Assembly (NCBI GenBank): GCA_002733385.1
Contig: NVVO01000022.1
Span: 32,483-40,434 of the forward strand
DNA length: 7,952 nt
Reading direction: 5' to 3'
Source of the DNA: Robiginitomaculum sp.
Lineage (GTDB): Bacteria; Pseudomonadota; Alphaproteobacteria; Caulobacterales; Maricaulaceae
Each line of letters starts with the position of its first letter. Position 1 is the first letter of the stretch. Made by a program: the position numbers and the translations under genes. The notes under the pieces were generated by a model. That model was given only the letters and a program-made list of their open reading frames with translations. It ran no database searches and was not told the DNA's origin. Positions 1 through 5,896 of the stretch are shown here, piece after piece.

Positions 1-116
1 TTCGGATGCATTCAACCCAGGCCGGTATTGCCATGCCGGAGCTGGGCAAAATTCTTGAGCACAAGGAAGGTGTGGCGCTGATCCGCGAATGGATTGCGGC
101 CATGCCAGAAGAATGA
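1..116 (+). CDS. C-terminal fragment of an unidentified protein, possibly cytochrome c-like
   Basis: An open frame enters from the left edge (first full codon at base 3) and stops at TGA 114-116, giving 37 residues. The readable tail contains MPELGKILEHKEGVALIREW and ends AAMPEE. A segment of the type 'MPxLGxxxxxxEGVxLIxxWI' occurs at the C-terminus of some periplasmic haem c proteins (for example the SO2930-type family), where it forms the last cytochrome c helix. That assignment is from memory of the motif. No CXXCH haem site is visible because the N-terminal part lies outside the window. The gene converges on the 6S RNA gene, with about 18 bases between the stop codon and the predicted RNA 3' end. 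The coding frame is fairly sure; the family is a guess. Confidence 0.6.
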   Translation, partial: RMHSTQAGIAMPELGKILEHKEGVALIREWIAAMPEE

Positions 117-134
117 ATACAAAAGAATAATAGA

Positions 135-302
135 AGTGACGGTCACCGCAAATCCGTGGATCCGATTGTAGCCTTGTGAACCTGATGTACAGGTGGGCGC
201 CGCATAACCGGACCACGATCCGGACAGAGGTAGCTCCCCAAGGTTAATTTAAGGCCCCTAGGTTACATGTTTCTCACAAAACCCACAGCGACCGTCTCTG
301 TC
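135..302 (-). ncRNA. ssrS: 6S RNA
   Basis: 6S RNA imitates an open promoter and binds the sigma70 RNA polymerase holoenzyme, damping housekeeping transcription in slow growth. It lies just downstream of zapA on the same strand, the conserved place for ssrS in proteobacteria. Read on the minus strand, the ends pair: GACGGTC (290-296) with GACCGTC (138-144), continued by GC pairs. An inner stem pairs GTGGG (282-286) with CCCAC (within 190-197). The conserved GGGGCCTTAA block is at 249-258. The 3' half, CACCTG...AGGTTCA...AAGGCTACA, resembles the E. coli 3' arm of the central bubble. The length of about 165 nt is normal for the group. The exact ends are uncertain by some 10 nt. I see no convincing separate promoter, so it may be processed from a zapA transcript. 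Confidence 0.9.
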
Positions 303-343
303 AGTGTGCAACTTTGTGCGGGAGAATACAAGAGATAACGCTT

Positions 344-703
344 CTAACCCTGTAATTTTTCCGCAAGGCGTTCTATGCGTCTGGCAGCGTCGGCCAAGGC
401 ATCGGAGGCGGTGATTTCGGATTTTTGCGCGGCGGCGATGGCGTCTTCGCTTTCGCGCCTTAGATCTGCGGTGGCGGTTTCGGCTTGACCTTCCATATCT
501 TCGCGCATTTCTTCCATTTCGTCGGTCATTGTAATTCCGGCCATAACCAACAGACGCACATCACCGATTTGCCCAAACTGGTCGGCAAGATCGCGCACCC
601 GGGCATCGAGCTTTTCGCCGAGCCTGGTCAAGCGTTCTTCTTCGCCGTCGTCACATCCAAGTGAATATTTACGACCATTGATTTCGAGATTTACCTTGCC
701 CAT
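344..703 (-). CDS. zapA: Cell division protein ZapA
   Basis: ZapA is a cytoplasmic FtsZ-binding protein that bundles protofilaments and focuses the Z-ring at midcell. The 119-residue product has the family layout. A small N-terminal beta/alpha head carries VNLEINGRKYSLGCDDGEEE (about residues 4-23), then LTRLGEKLDARV and the GQIGDVRLLVMAGITMTDEM stretch (about 44-63). A charged C-terminal coiled coil follows, of the kind that mediates dimer and tetramer formation. The ATG at 701-703 begins the conserved MGKVNLEING start, with a modest AAGAG upstream. It follows the ZauP-like gene by 16 bases, so the two are almost certainly co-transcribed, and 6S RNA follows about 40 bases after the stop. Length and motifs are normal. 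Confidence 0.93.
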   Translation of the reverse strand: MGKVNLEINGRKYSLGCDDGEEERLTRLGEKLDARVRDLADQFGQIGDVRLLVMAGITMTDEMEEMREDMEGQAETATADLRRESEDAIAAAQKSEITASDALADAARRIERLAEKLQG

Positions 704-719
704 AATCTAGCTCTTATCA

Positions 720-1040
720 TCATCGTCCTTCACCATCAAGCGCTTGCAAGACTTGTGAAATGACCGCATCCAGTTCCTCGGTGGTTTCGCCTGCAAGTTT
801 TGAAAACTCTTGCTCGCGGGCCAAAAGACCATCATGTTTGGCCTGTAACTCGTCCAGTTCACCAGCAAGCCGGGAACGGTCTGCATCATTGCTGCGCACA
901 TCTTGCTTTGTCTGCTCCAACTCCTTTACACGTTCCAGCATAGGCTCAAGTGTAACTTCCAGATTTTTCAGCGTCCGCTGCAAGCGGTCTGCTGCATCTT
1001 TAATGGTGGGTGCGTTTTTTTTTGTAGGTGCTTGTGTCAT
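720..1040 (-). CDS. ZauP/DUF4164-like coiled-coil protein, predicted ZapA partner
   Basis: This 106-residue, highly charged protein has no membrane segment or signal peptide. From about residue 13 to the end it is heptad-rich coiled coil, with LQRTLKNLEVTLEPMLERVK, then ELEQ, RSRLAGELDELQ and a C-terminal EELDAVISQVLQALDGE helix. Alphaproteobacteria carry such a gene immediately upstream of zapA. In Caulobacter this partner is called ZauP and works with ZapA to compact the Z-ring, a ZapB-like role. The position here (16 bases upstream of zapA) and the fold type support the same role, but the sequence is low in diagnostic motifs. ATG at 1038-1040 has no clear Shine-Dalgarno. Codons 6-9 contain an uninterrupted run of nine A (1015-1023), which is prone to slippage. 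The next in-frame ATG is residue 34. Confidence 0.72.
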   Translation of the reverse strand: MTQAPTKKNAPTIKDAADRLQRTLKNLEVTLEPMLERVKELEQTKQDVRSNDADRSRLAGELDELQAKHDGLLAREQEFSKLAGETTEELDAVISQVLQALDGEGR

Positions 1041-1248
1041 ATTTTTGCGCCGAATCTACTCTTGTTCACAGAATGAAGCAAGAAACGGCCCACGCCAAGT
1101 AAAATTTATAGTTATATAGCCAAGCCAAAATGCTAATTACACACGAAAATAGTGGATTTTTACGCCATACCCCCTATACAGCAGGCACGATTCCGTATGT
1201 TTGTTTTTTTGATTGGGGCATGTGTTCCCGTTGCTTTGGGGTAGATTT
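1041..1248. promoter_or_regulatory. Divergent intergenic region between zauP-zapA and gap-pgk
   Basis: The 208 bases separate two diverging transcription units and so must hold both promoters. The middle is AT-rich, with TATATAACTATAAAT (minus strand, roughly 1103-1120) facing the zauP side and TATACA at 1175-1180 facing gap. Neither has a convincing -35 at 16-18 bases, so I do not assign exact promoters. A T7 run lies at 1204-1210. I see no RNA gene or operator palindrome. Confidence 0.4.
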
Positions 1249-2259
1249 ATGACTTTACGTATTGCCATTAACGGGTTTGGCCGCATTGGTCGGTTGGTTG
1301 TTCGCGCTGTTGTTGAAAATGGCAACAAAGATGTGGAAATTGTTGCGATCAATTCTCCGGGAGAGCTGGAAATGATGGCACATTTATTGCGATATGACAC
1401 CATGCATGGCCGGTTTAACCGGGAGGTTAAAACCAAGCCGGGCGAAATGGATTTCGGCTTTGGCAAAGTCCGTATCAGCCATGAACGCAATCCGGCTGAC
1501 ATTGATTGGGCCGCTTTGGACGTTGATGTGGTCATGGAATGTTCAGGTTTTTTTCGTGACCGGGCTGGCAATCAATTGCATTTGGACGCTGGTGCCAAGA
1601 GCGTCTTGGTGTCTGCGCCGGCCAAGGGGGTTGATAAAACCATTGTTTACGGGGTCAATGAAGCGGATTTGACCATGAAAGACCTAATTGTTTCCTGCGC
1701 GTCGTGCACGACGAATTGTCTGGCACCATTGGCCAAGGTTTTACTGGAAGCGGTCGGCATCAGACGCGGATTTATGACCACCATCCATGCCTACACATTG
1801 GACCAAAGAATTCTCGATAGCTCCCACAAAGACATGTACCGGGCCCGCGCAGCCGCGCAAAATATGATCCCAACTTCTACCGGAGCTGCCAATGCGGTTG
1901 GCTTGGTTTTGCCGGAACTTTTGGGTAAATTACACGGCTCTGCCATTCGCGTGCCCGTAGCCAATGTGTCATTGGTGGATTTATCCTTCCAGCCCGAACG
2001 TGTCACGAGTTCCGAAGAACTTAATGCATTTGTCAAACAAGCGGCCGAGGGGCCGATGAAAGGGGTCTTGCGCTATACCGAGGAACCTTTGGTGTCATCC
2101 GATATCAATCATGACCCCCATTCGACTGTATTTGCGGCGCCGCTTACCGAAGTCTTGCATCACGACCTGGTCAAGGTCATTGCCTGGTATGACAATGAAT
2201 GGGGCTTTGCCAACCGGATGATCGATGTGGCGCAGGTTATGAAAGCGGCACAAACGTAA
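1249..2259 (+). CDS. gap: Glyceraldehyde-3-phosphate dehydrogenase, type I; cofactor site suggests NADP or dual use
   Basis: This cytoplasmic enzyme reversibly oxidises and phosphorylates glyceraldehyde 3-phosphate to 1,3-bisphosphoglycerate, the substrate of the next gene, pgk. The 336 residues match the usual length. The Rossmann motif INGFGRIGR is at residues 7-15. The catalytic cysteine is C153 in SCASCTTN, the catalytic His is H180 in TTIHAYT, and the C-terminal WYDNEWGF (313-320) carries the nicotinamide-binding Asn. SCASCTTN and the S-loop with TSTGAA argue for GAPDH rather than erythrose-4-phosphate dehydrogenase. The positions equivalent to D32, L187 and P188 of the Geobacillus enzyme are S36, S191 and S192 here, and the usual Lys after TGAA is N215. 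ATG at 1249 is preferred over the in-frame TTG at 1213 because MTLRIAINGF is the family start and GGGG at 1238-1241 precedes it. Confidence 0.95.
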   Translation: MTLRIAINGFGRIGRLVVRAVVENGNKDVEIVAINSPGELEMMAHLLRYDTMHGRFNREVKTKPGEMDFGFGKVRISHERNPADIDWAALDVDVVMECSGFFRDRAGNQLHLDAGAKSVLVSAPAKGVDKTIVYGVNEADLTMKDLIVSCASCTTNCLAPLAKVLLEAVGIRRGFMTTIHAYTLDQRILDSSHKDMYRARAAAQNMIPTSTGAANAVGLVLPELLGKLHGSAIRVPVANVSLVDLSFQPERVTSSEELNAFVKQAAEGPMKGVLRYTEEPLVSSDINHDPHSTVFAAPLTEVLHHDLVKVIAWYDNEWGFANRMIDVAQVMKAAQT

Positions 2260-2262
2260 ACC

Positions 2263-2290
2263 GTGGTTGATTTTTATTATGGTTGATTTT
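2263..2290 (+). repeat. Duplicated start region ahead of pgk, with a short GTG mini-ORF
   Basis: GTGGTTGATTTT (2263-2274) and ATGGTTGATTTT (2279-2290) differ only in the first base and lie 16 bases apart. The second copy is the proposed pgk start (M-V-D-F). The first, read from its GTG, gives the same V-D-F and then Y-Y-G and stops at TGA 2284-2286, just inside pgk. Whether the mini-ORF is translated is unknown. Confidence 0.6.
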
Positions 2291-3517
2291 CGAAGACTTG
2301 AAGATGTAGATGTGGCCGGAAAACGGGTATTGGTGCGGGTGGATTTTAATGTCCCGTGCGACGATGCGGGCAATGTCACTGACGACACAAGGCTCAGGGC
2401 TGCATTGCCGACGATAAATTATCTGCGGGGCCATGGGGCGATCACCATACTCATGAGCCATTTTGGCCGCCCCGACGGCAAGCGCGAAAGTGGGGCGTCG
2501 CTGATGAAATTGGTGCGACCTTTGTCAGAATTTTTGCACAACGAGGTTGCCTTTGCCCCGGATTGTATTGGCGCAGCGACGAAAAAAGCGGTGGCCCAAT
2601 TACAAGATAGAGATGTCCTGCTTTTGGAGAACACGCGCTTTCATCCCGGTGAAACCCAGACGGCGGATGGGGCCATGGGCTTTGACCCGGCCTTTGCCAA
2701 GCAGTTATCAGATTTGGGCGAAATATTTGTCCATGACGCCTTTTCCGTAGCCCACCGCGCCCAAGCCTCGACCAGTGGTGTGGCCGCTGATTTGCCCGCC
2801 TATGCCGGCCTGGCTATGGAGCGCGAACTGGACCATTTGTCCCAGGCTCTGGATGTGCCTCGCCGTCCGGTCATGGGTTTGGTCGGCGGTGCCAAGGTCT
2901 CCAGTAAAATTGATTTGCTTGAAAACCTGGTCAATAAATTGGACAAGTTGGCCATTGGCGGCGGCATGGCCAATACGTTTTTAGCGGCACTTGGCCATAA
3001 TGTAGGGGCTTCTTTGTGTGAGCATGATTTGAAACCGACCGCCCTTACAATTCTCGAAAACGCCAAACAAGTGAATTGCGAAATTCTCCTGCCTATAGAT
3101 GTGGTGGTGGCCAAACAGTTTAGGGCAGGGGCCGCCCATCGGGTTTGCGGTCTTGATCAGGTCGCAGACGACGAAATGATATTGGACGCCGGGCCTATGA
3201 CCGTCAACGCATTGGCAGACGCTATAGATGCCAGCCAGACTTTGGTCTGGAACGGGCCGCTCGGCGCCTTTGAGCTGACCCCCTTTGATACGGCCACGGT
3301 CGAGGCGGCCAAATATGCGGCCAAGCGTGTGGTTCAAGGCAAACTCATCGCAGTTGCAGGCGGCGGCGATACGGTCTCCGCTCTTAAACACGCGGGCGCA
3401 GCCGATGATTTTACCTTTATCTCAACGGCTGGCGGCGCGTTTTTGCAATGGATGGAAGGCAAGCCTTTACCCGGCGTAGAAATTCTTAAAAAACCCCAAA
3501 TCAAAGACAGACCCTAG
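2279..3517 (+). CDS. pgk: Phosphoglycerate kinase
   Basis: PGK transfers the acyl phosphate of 1,3-bisphosphoglycerate to ADP, making ATP and 3-phosphoglycerate in the cytoplasm, and runs backwards in gluconeogenesis. The 412-residue product shows both lobes. The N-terminal substrate lobe has VLVRVDFNVP (17-26), MSHFGRP (59-65), ENTRFHPGE (117-125) and VHDAFSVAHR (151-160). The C-terminal nucleotide lobe has GGAKVSSKI (203-211), WNGPLGAFE (324-332) and the phosphate-binding GGGDTVSAL (361-369). ATG at 2279 is chosen over the in-frame TTG at 2267 because family members begin close to the DFRRLEDVDV segment. It lies only 19 bases after the gap stop and lacks a good Shine-Dalgarno, which suggests translational coupling to gap. 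Nothing is missing from the catalytic set. Confidence 0.96.
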   Translation: MVDFRRLEDVDVAGKRVLVRVDFNVPCDDAGNVTDDTRLRAALPTINYLRGHGAITILMSHFGRPDGKRESGASLMKLVRPLSEFLHNEVAFAPDCIGAATKKAVAQLQDRDVLLLENTRFHPGETQTADGAMGFDPAFAKQLSDLGEIFVHDAFSVAHRAQASTSGVAADLPAYAGLAMERELDHLSQALDVPRRPVMGLVGGAKVSSKIDLLENLVNKLDKLAIGGGMANTFLAALGHNVGASLCEHDLKPTALTILENAKQVNCEILLPIDVVVAKQFRAGAAHRVCGLDQVADDEMILDAGPMTVNALADAIDASQTLVWNGPLGAFELTPFDTATVEAAKYAAKRVVQGKLIAVAGGGDTVSALKHAGAADDFTFISTAGGAFLQWMEGKPLPGVEILKKPQIKDRP

Positions 3518-3581
3518 ACTTGGCAATGTTGGTTGGTTAAAAGATCAGCTCATAACTGCAATATAAAATTTGGAGAACAAA

Positions 3582-4169
3582 ATGCAAAAATATCTGATTG
3601 CGAGTATGTCAATTGCGCTATTAGGATTGGGCGCGTGTAGCAATGAAAACGTCCCAAAAACGGAAGCAGAAGCTGTGGCGGCCTTTGAAATGGCCCAAGT
3701 CAATCTTGACCAATTTCGCACATGTCCCGAAGCGGATATTTTGCAAGATATCTCCAGCTATTCCAACGAAATGCCGGATCCGACATTAGAACAAACCGCC
3801 TGGTTCGACGCCAACGCAAAACGAGCAGGGGTCATCACCACGGCGTCCGGCTTGCAATATTCGCTCAACAAATCCGGCAAAGCTAAATCCAATCCACCTA
3901 CGGCGACCCAAACTGTGCGGGTGAACTATCACGGGCAATTTTTAAACGGCGATAAATTTGACAGCTCCTACGACCGGGGCCAGGACATTGAATTCCCGCT
4001 CAACGGGGTTATTGCAGGCTGGACAGAAGGGGTCGGCATGATGCGGCCCTGTGATGCCTGGACGTTTTATATCCCCTCAGACCTGGCGTACGGGGACGGC
4101 GGGCGTGGTTCCATTCCGCCAAAAACACCATTGGTGTTTCACGTGCAATTGCTCGGTATATCGGATTGA
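3582..4169 (+). CDS. FKBP-type peptidyl-prolyl cis-trans isomerase, lipoprotein
   Basis: This is a predicted envelope foldase that isomerises Xaa-Pro bonds in exported proteins. Residues 1-18 form a lipoprotein signal peptide with lipobox LGAC. C19 would be lipidated, and Ser at +2 favours the outer membrane. A linker and helix (about 20-82) resemble a shortened Mip/FkpA-type N-terminus. The FKBP domain (about 84-193) keeps the pocket residues: Y116, F126-D127 in KFDSS, V143-I144 and W147 in GVIAGWTEG, Y170 in DLAYG, I178 in IPP and F186. C48 and C157 are additional cysteines that might form a disulfide. ATG at 3582 follows GGAG (3572-3575) by six bases and is clearly better than the in-frame TTG at 3570. 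It lies 64 bases after pgk with its own ribosome site, so it may have its own promoter. Confidence 0.9.
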   Translation: MQKYLIASMSIALLGLGACSNENVPKTEAEAVAAFEMAQVNLDQFRTCPEADILQDISSYSNEMPDPTLEQTAWFDANAKRAGVITTASGLQYSLNKSGKAKSNPPTATQTVRVNYHGQFLNGDKFDSSYDRGQDIEFPLNGVIAGWTEGVGMMRPCDAWTFYIPSDLAYGDGGRGSIPPKTPLVFHVQLLGISD

Positions 4170-4180
4170 GAAAGAACAAT

Positions 4181-4208
4181 AAAAAGGGCCGTAAGGCTGG
4201 CCTTTATT
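4181..4208 (+). terminator. Probable intrinsic terminator after the FKBP gene
   Basis: AAAGG-G-CC, an eight-base loop and GGCCTTT pair with one bulged G, followed by TATTTA, beginning about 12 bases after the FKBP stop. The A-rich left flank would give a short U-rich tail on the minus strand too, so it could work in both directions between the convergent units. The stem is short. Confidence 0.6.
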
Positions 4209-4215
4209 TAGGATA

Positions 4216-4254
4216 TATACCCAAAGCCCTCGAAAATTCAGGTGATTGGCTATA
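4216..4254. repeat. Imperfect extragenic palindrome, 39 nt
   Basis: TATACCCAA (4216-4224) and TTGGCTATA (4246-4254) pair at eight of nine positions around a 21-base interior containing the segment AATTCAGGTGA. It lies between the terminator and the larger inverted repeat pair. It has the look of a small repeated intergenic element, but I cannot count copies from this window. Confidence 0.5.
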
Positions 4255-4275
4255 GTTTTCACTGCAACTCTATTA

Positions 4276-4456
4276 CCCCTCACCTTGTTCCTCTCCCAAA
4301 AGGAGAGGAGACGATGTCTTGAGCATCTTGTATTTGAACGGTTCAGTTGTTTCCAATATTTTCCTTGCAGGTGTTTCAGTATGCCCCGAACTTATACCAA
4401 ACAAAGAAAATCATAGCGTGGTCTCCTCTCCTTTGGGAGAGGAACAAGGTGAGGGG
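4276..4456. repeat. Inverted pair of 37/36-nt hairpin repeats (REP/BIME-like or small MITE)
   Basis: The left copy, 4276-4312, starts CCCCTCACCTTGTTCCTCTC. Its reverse complement reappears at 4421-4456 with a single missing A. Each copy contains its own 8-bp stem, TCCTCTCC with GGAGAGGA, around a short A-rich loop. The 108 bases between (4313-4420) hold no supported ORF or RNA gene. The pair lies in the convergent gap between the FKBP gene and atpF. The structure fits a BIME-type pair of palindromes or a non-autonomous element with 37-bp inverted ends. The sequence comparison is direct; the element class is inferred. Confidence 0.82.
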
Positions 4457-4464
4457 ATATGAAC

Positions 4465-4486
4465 TTGAGGAAGAAAGTAGCCTCAA
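4465..4486 (-). terminator. Weak hairpin downstream of atpF
   Basis: TTGAGG (4465-4470) and CCTCAA (4481-4486) form a perfect 6-bp stem with a 10-base loop, 43 bases past the atpF stop. No T-run follows on the minus strand, so intrinsic termination is doubtful. The adjacent REP-like hairpin may contribute. Confidence 0.3.
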
Positions 4487-4529
4487 TAATACCAAATTTC
4501 CGAGTATGCATAAAAGAAGTAAGTAGCGC

Positions 4530-5030
4530 TTAATTTAAAGCTTTGCCCATATCGGTGATACCGCTTTTGATCAGCGATTTATGGTCGGCGCTGGTCAGAT
4601 CGCTGCGCAGAATTTGCTCTGTGGCGATGGCGGCCAATTCAACCGCGCGGGCTTTGACATCAGCCATTGCCTGGGCTTCGGACGTTTTAATCTTGGCTTC
4701 GGCCTGCTCGGCGCGGCGTTGCAGACGTTCCGCCATGTCCGTGCGCGCATTGGCGGCCATGGTTTCGGCGTCTTTGCGGGCTTGTTTGACAATGTCTTTG
4801 GCCTGCTGTTCGGCTTCCACTTGCTTGCGCTGAAACGACGATAGTAAAGCCTGGGCTTCCTCGCGCAGTGTGCGGGCTTCGTCCAGTTCTTTGCGGATAG
4901 CATCGGCCCGGTCATCAAGAGCCTTGGCTATGGTTTTATGAATGCCTTTATACATAAGACCAACAATGAAGACGACCAGTGCCAAAAACACCCAGATCGT
5001 CGGATAACCAAAACTAAATTCCCAGTGCAT
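4530..5030 (-). CDS. atpF: ATP synthase F0 subunit b
   Basis: Subunit b is half of the peripheral stalk that holds the F1 head against rotation. The 166-residue product has one N-terminal membrane helix (about residues 9-27, TIWVFLALVVFIVGLMY). A long alanine-, glutamate- and arginine-rich amphipathic helix follows, including ALDDRADAIRKELDEA and many regularly spaced Ala/Glu. This is the standard b shape and length. ATG at 5028-5030 is preceded by TAAGGAG five bases upstream, and that TAA is the stop codon of the b' gene (5040-5042), so translation of b is probably coupled to b'. It is the last gene of the F0 unit. The partner b' and this gene are not duplicates of one another at sequence level, as expected for a b/b' heterodimer. 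Confidence 0.92.
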   Translation of the reverse strand: MHWEFSFGYPTIWVFLALVVFIVGLMYKGIHKTIAKALDDRADAIRKELDEARTLREEAQALLSSFQRKQVEAEQQAKDIVKQARKDAETMAANARTDMAERLQRRAEQAEAKIKTSEAQAMADVKARAVELAAIATEQILRSDLTSADHKSLIKSGITDMGKALN

Positions 5031-5039
5031 AACTGCTCC

Positions 5040-5588
5040 TTAACCCGTCTTTATCGCCAGCCTTTTGACCGTTTTGCGGACGGTGACAATGCTGATTTTC
5101 TTGCTATATAAATGCTCGACCAGAGCCTTGGCTGTCTCCGATGCGATCTCGTCAACATTGGCCAAAGCTTTCTCGCGCATTGCCTGAATTTTGGTCTCGG
5201 CCCGTGCCATTTGCCTAGCGGTTTCCTCGTCAGCTATCTGCATCTCTGCTTCCAGTTCAACATTGACGCTGGCCCGGGTGGTTTCGGCTACATTGTGGGC
5301 TTTGGCGCGGGCATCACTGAGGGATTGCTCATAAGCTTTCCCGGCCAGTTCAGCCTCTCTTTGCATACGAGACGCAGTGTCGAGATCATCGGCAATACGG
5401 TTGGAGCGTTCTTCCAATATCCCGCCAAGGCGCGGTAAAAGCACCTTGGCAAGAAGAAACAGCAAGACACCAAATGTGAGAAACAGCCAAAAAAGCTGTG
5501 ACGGAAAGGTAGAGGTATCCAGGGGCGCAAAGGTTTGCACGTCCTTCGTCCCGCTTGCCGCTGCCATCATAATCGTAAGACCACTCAT
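5040..5588 (-). CDS. ATP synthase F0 subunit b' (second stalk subunit)
   Basis: In alphaproteobacteria, cyanobacteria and chloroplasts the peripheral stalk is a b/b' heterodimer, and the b' gene precedes b. The 182-residue product begins with about 28 polar residues. A membrane helix follows (about 31-51, FWLFLTFGVLLFLLAKVLLP), with the family's F-P-x-Q-L-F-W entry. Then comes PRLGGILEERSNRIADDLDT and a long coiled-coil helix rich in Ala, Glu and Arg. ATG at 5586-5588 has AGGA eight bases upstream. A second possible start is the MM pair at residues 7-8. It lies between atpE and atpF, where b' is expected. The symbol varies between databases (atpG, atpX, atpF2), so I leave it blank. Confidence 0.9.
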   Translation of the reverse strand: MSGLTIMMAAASGTKDVQTFAPLDTSTFPSQLFWLFLTFGVLLFLLAKVLLPRLGGILEERSNRIADDLDTASRMQREAELAGKAYEQSLSDARAKAHNVAETTRASVNVELEAEMQIADEETARQMARAETKIQAMREKALANVDEIASETAKALVEHLYSKKISIVTVRKTVKRLAIKTG

Positions 5589-5620
5589 AGGTGATGTCCT
5601 TTAATCCTATTGATTTGTGC

Positions 5621-5845
5621 TTACCCGAACAGGAGCAAAAACGCGATCAAAAGTGAGAAAATACCCAAGGCTTCTGTCACGGCAAAACCGAAAATCAGAT
5701 TGCCGAATTGGCCTTTGGCGGCTGAGGGGTTGCGAATGGCGGCACTTAAATAATTGCCGAAAATATGGCCGAGGCCAATGCCGGCACCGATCATGCCTGA
5801 ACAGGCTAGGCCTGCGCCGATTAGTCTTGCTGCTTCTGCGTCCAT
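5621..5845 (-). CDS. atpE: ATP synthase F0 subunit c (proton ring)
   Basis: Subunit c forms the rotating membrane ring. Each copy carries one ion on a carboxylate. The 74-residue product is a helical hairpin: helix 1 with the Gly-rich GMIGAGIGLGHIFG, a polar loop with R38-N39-P40 that contacts the gamma and epsilon subunits, and helix 2 with the essential carboxylate E58 in GFAVTEALGIF. The RNP loop and E58 are usual for alphaproteobacteria. The extra polar ligands that mark Na+-type rings are not evident, so proton coupling is likely. ATG at 5843-5845 has AGGAG eight bases upstream, the best ribosome site in the operon, which fits the high copy number of c. It lies 51 bases after atpB. Confidence 0.95.
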   Translation of the reverse strand: MDAEAARLIGAGLACSGMIGAGIGLGHIFGNYLSAAIRNPSAAKGQFGNLIFGFAVTEALGIFSLLIAFLLLFG

Positions 5846-5896
5846 GATATTTCTCCTAGGTTTGGTTGTGCAGTTAAAGTTAGTTTCGTTGTGGTC

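Noticed and set aside
707..901. Minus-strand ORF ending in a run of Asp and Lys residues (DDDDK)
   Set aside because: It overlaps the ZauP-like gene in another frame. The Asp codons arise from the TCATCATCGTCC stretch at the gene junction and have no meaning as a protein site.
760..1119. Plus-strand ORF of 119 codons opposite the ZauP-like gene
   Set aside because: Ser/Arg/Cys-rich composition typical of antisense to a coiled-coil gene, and it crosses the divergent promoter region.
1213..1248. In-frame TTG start extending GAPDH by 12 residues
   Set aside because: The extension GHVFPLLWGRF has no family counterpart, while ATG 1249 begins the conserved MTLRIAINGF with GGGG upstream.
1249..2259. 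Erythrose-4-phosphate dehydrogenase (epd) as an alternative to gap
   Set aside because: The active site is SCASCTTN with an S-loop and TSTGAA as in GAPDH, not the NASCTTN and SAMHDQ patterns of Epd.
4313..4420. Possible gene inside the inverted repeat pair
   Set aside because: No ORF with a plausible start, ribosome site or recognisable product on either strand.
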